From positions 1-5,823 of the forward strand of contig CAXSEF010000144.1 of the NCBI GenBank assembly GCA_964236535.1: DNA of 5,823 nt, in the 5' to 3' direction. A program made the translations under genes and the position numbers. This stretch comes from CAXSEF01 sp964236535 (GTDB taxonomy: Bacteria; Pseudomonadota; Alphaproteobacteria; Acetobacterales; Acetobacteraceae). Below the pieces are notes generated by a model, which did no database searches, was not told the origin of the DNA, and was given only the letters and a program-made list of their open reading frames with translations. Positions 5,431 through 5,823 of the stretch are shown here, in pieces (position 1 is the stretch's first letter; every line of letters begins with the position of its first letter).

Positions 5431-5823
5431 GACCCTGTTCAAGGCGTGGCCCTCCCGGACGGCCTTGCTCGACCCGGCGGCAGGCCCGGTCGCACCCTCT
5501 ACCGCCGACGGCGCCCGCGAACAACCGCATGGAACCCACCGGCCCATCCGCGCCGCCCGGGGCTCGCCTCCACGCCACGGGTGAAACCGGTGGACGGGTT
5601 CCTCGGCCTGCCGGCTGCCGACCCCGGGCTTTCCCGCGGTGCCGGAGCCGCACGCCCGGCAGGCAGGACCGCGCCGTCATGCGACCGCCGTCGCGGCCCC
5701 GCCCGGGCACCGGCCGTCTGCGTCCGGCAGCAGCCGGACCGGACGTCCGTTCCAGGTCGCCCGCCCGTCCTCGCCCGCCCGTCCTCGCCCGCCCGTCCTC
5801 GCCCGCCCGGCCCTGGACCGCCC
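5431..5823. other. GC-rich stretch without a recognisable gene
   Basis: Frames run open here because the sequence is extremely GC-rich, but translations are Arg/Gly/Pro/Ala-rich without motifs or ribosome sites. It should include the promoter of the exported-protein gene, but no convincing -35/-10 pair was found. The right end is a 14-base tandem repeat. Confidence 0.5.
5758..5809. repeat. 14-base tandem repeat, about 3.7 copies
   Basis: The unit cgcccgcccgtcct is repeated exactly three times (5758-5771, 5772-5785, 5786-5799), followed by a partial fourth copy, cgcccgcccg (5800-5809). The unit length is not a multiple of three and no gene is seen across it, so it looks like a non-coding minisatellite that can change copy number by slippage. 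Confidence 0.9.

Noticed and set aside
4526..5710. 394-codon minus-strand frame over the exported-protein gene
   Set aside because: The overlapping frame has a Tat signal and normal protein composition; this one is Arg/Gly-rich and motif-free.
5758..5809. Tandem repeat considered as a CRISPR array
   Set aside because: Units are 14 bases and contiguous with no spacers.

Overview
The window looks like a piece of accessory chromosome or plasmid from a high-GC alphaproteobacterium, most likely of the Acetobacteraceae (Roseomonas/Acidiphilium type). That placement is inference. It rests on very GC-rich third codon positions, a short dihydrofolate reductase ending in DPAWL, and GC-rich paired-hairpin repeats of a kind I associate with that family. 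No search was run.

Layout from left to right. (1) Positions 1-972 hold most of an IS630-family insertion sequence; its left end lies outside the window. Its transposase is split over two frames and is rejoined by a -1 shift at a run of seven A. (2) Positions 970-1959 (minus) encode a family 2 glycosyltransferase of the ExoO type. Its stop codon lies exactly on the IS junction. Its base composition is clearly lower in GC than the genes to its right. (3) Positions 1960-2379 hold no gene I can support, but contain a possible promoter and a 22-base perfect palindrome. (4) Positions 2380-2778 (minus) encode a short dihydrofolate reductase, and 2927-3748 (minus) an inositol monophosphatase-family phosphatase. 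Repeat elements lie between and around them. Two copies of a roughly 53-base double-hairpin element stand in opposite orientation at the two ends of the phosphatase gene, and one copy supplies the last 13 codons of that protein. (5) About 4019-4461 (plus) is the frameshifted C-terminal remnant of an AAA+ ATPase. (6) Positions 4588-5430 (minus) encode a Tat-exported protein of unknown function, interrupted by one in-frame TGA. (7) Positions 5431-5823 have no recognisable gene and end in a 14-base tandem repeat.

The phosphatase and the reductase could be co-transcribed leftwards, but the 148-base structured gap makes a simple operon uncertain. Nothing suggests that the other genes work together. 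The overall picture is a patchwork of housekeeping-type metabolic genes, a probably acquired exopolysaccharide-type glycosyltransferase, an insertion sequence and two decayed genes. I found no convincing new multi-gene system. The most interesting items are the repeat pair around the phosphatase, the repeat-encoded protein tail, the IS-defined end of the glycosyltransferase, and the isolated TGA in the exported protein.
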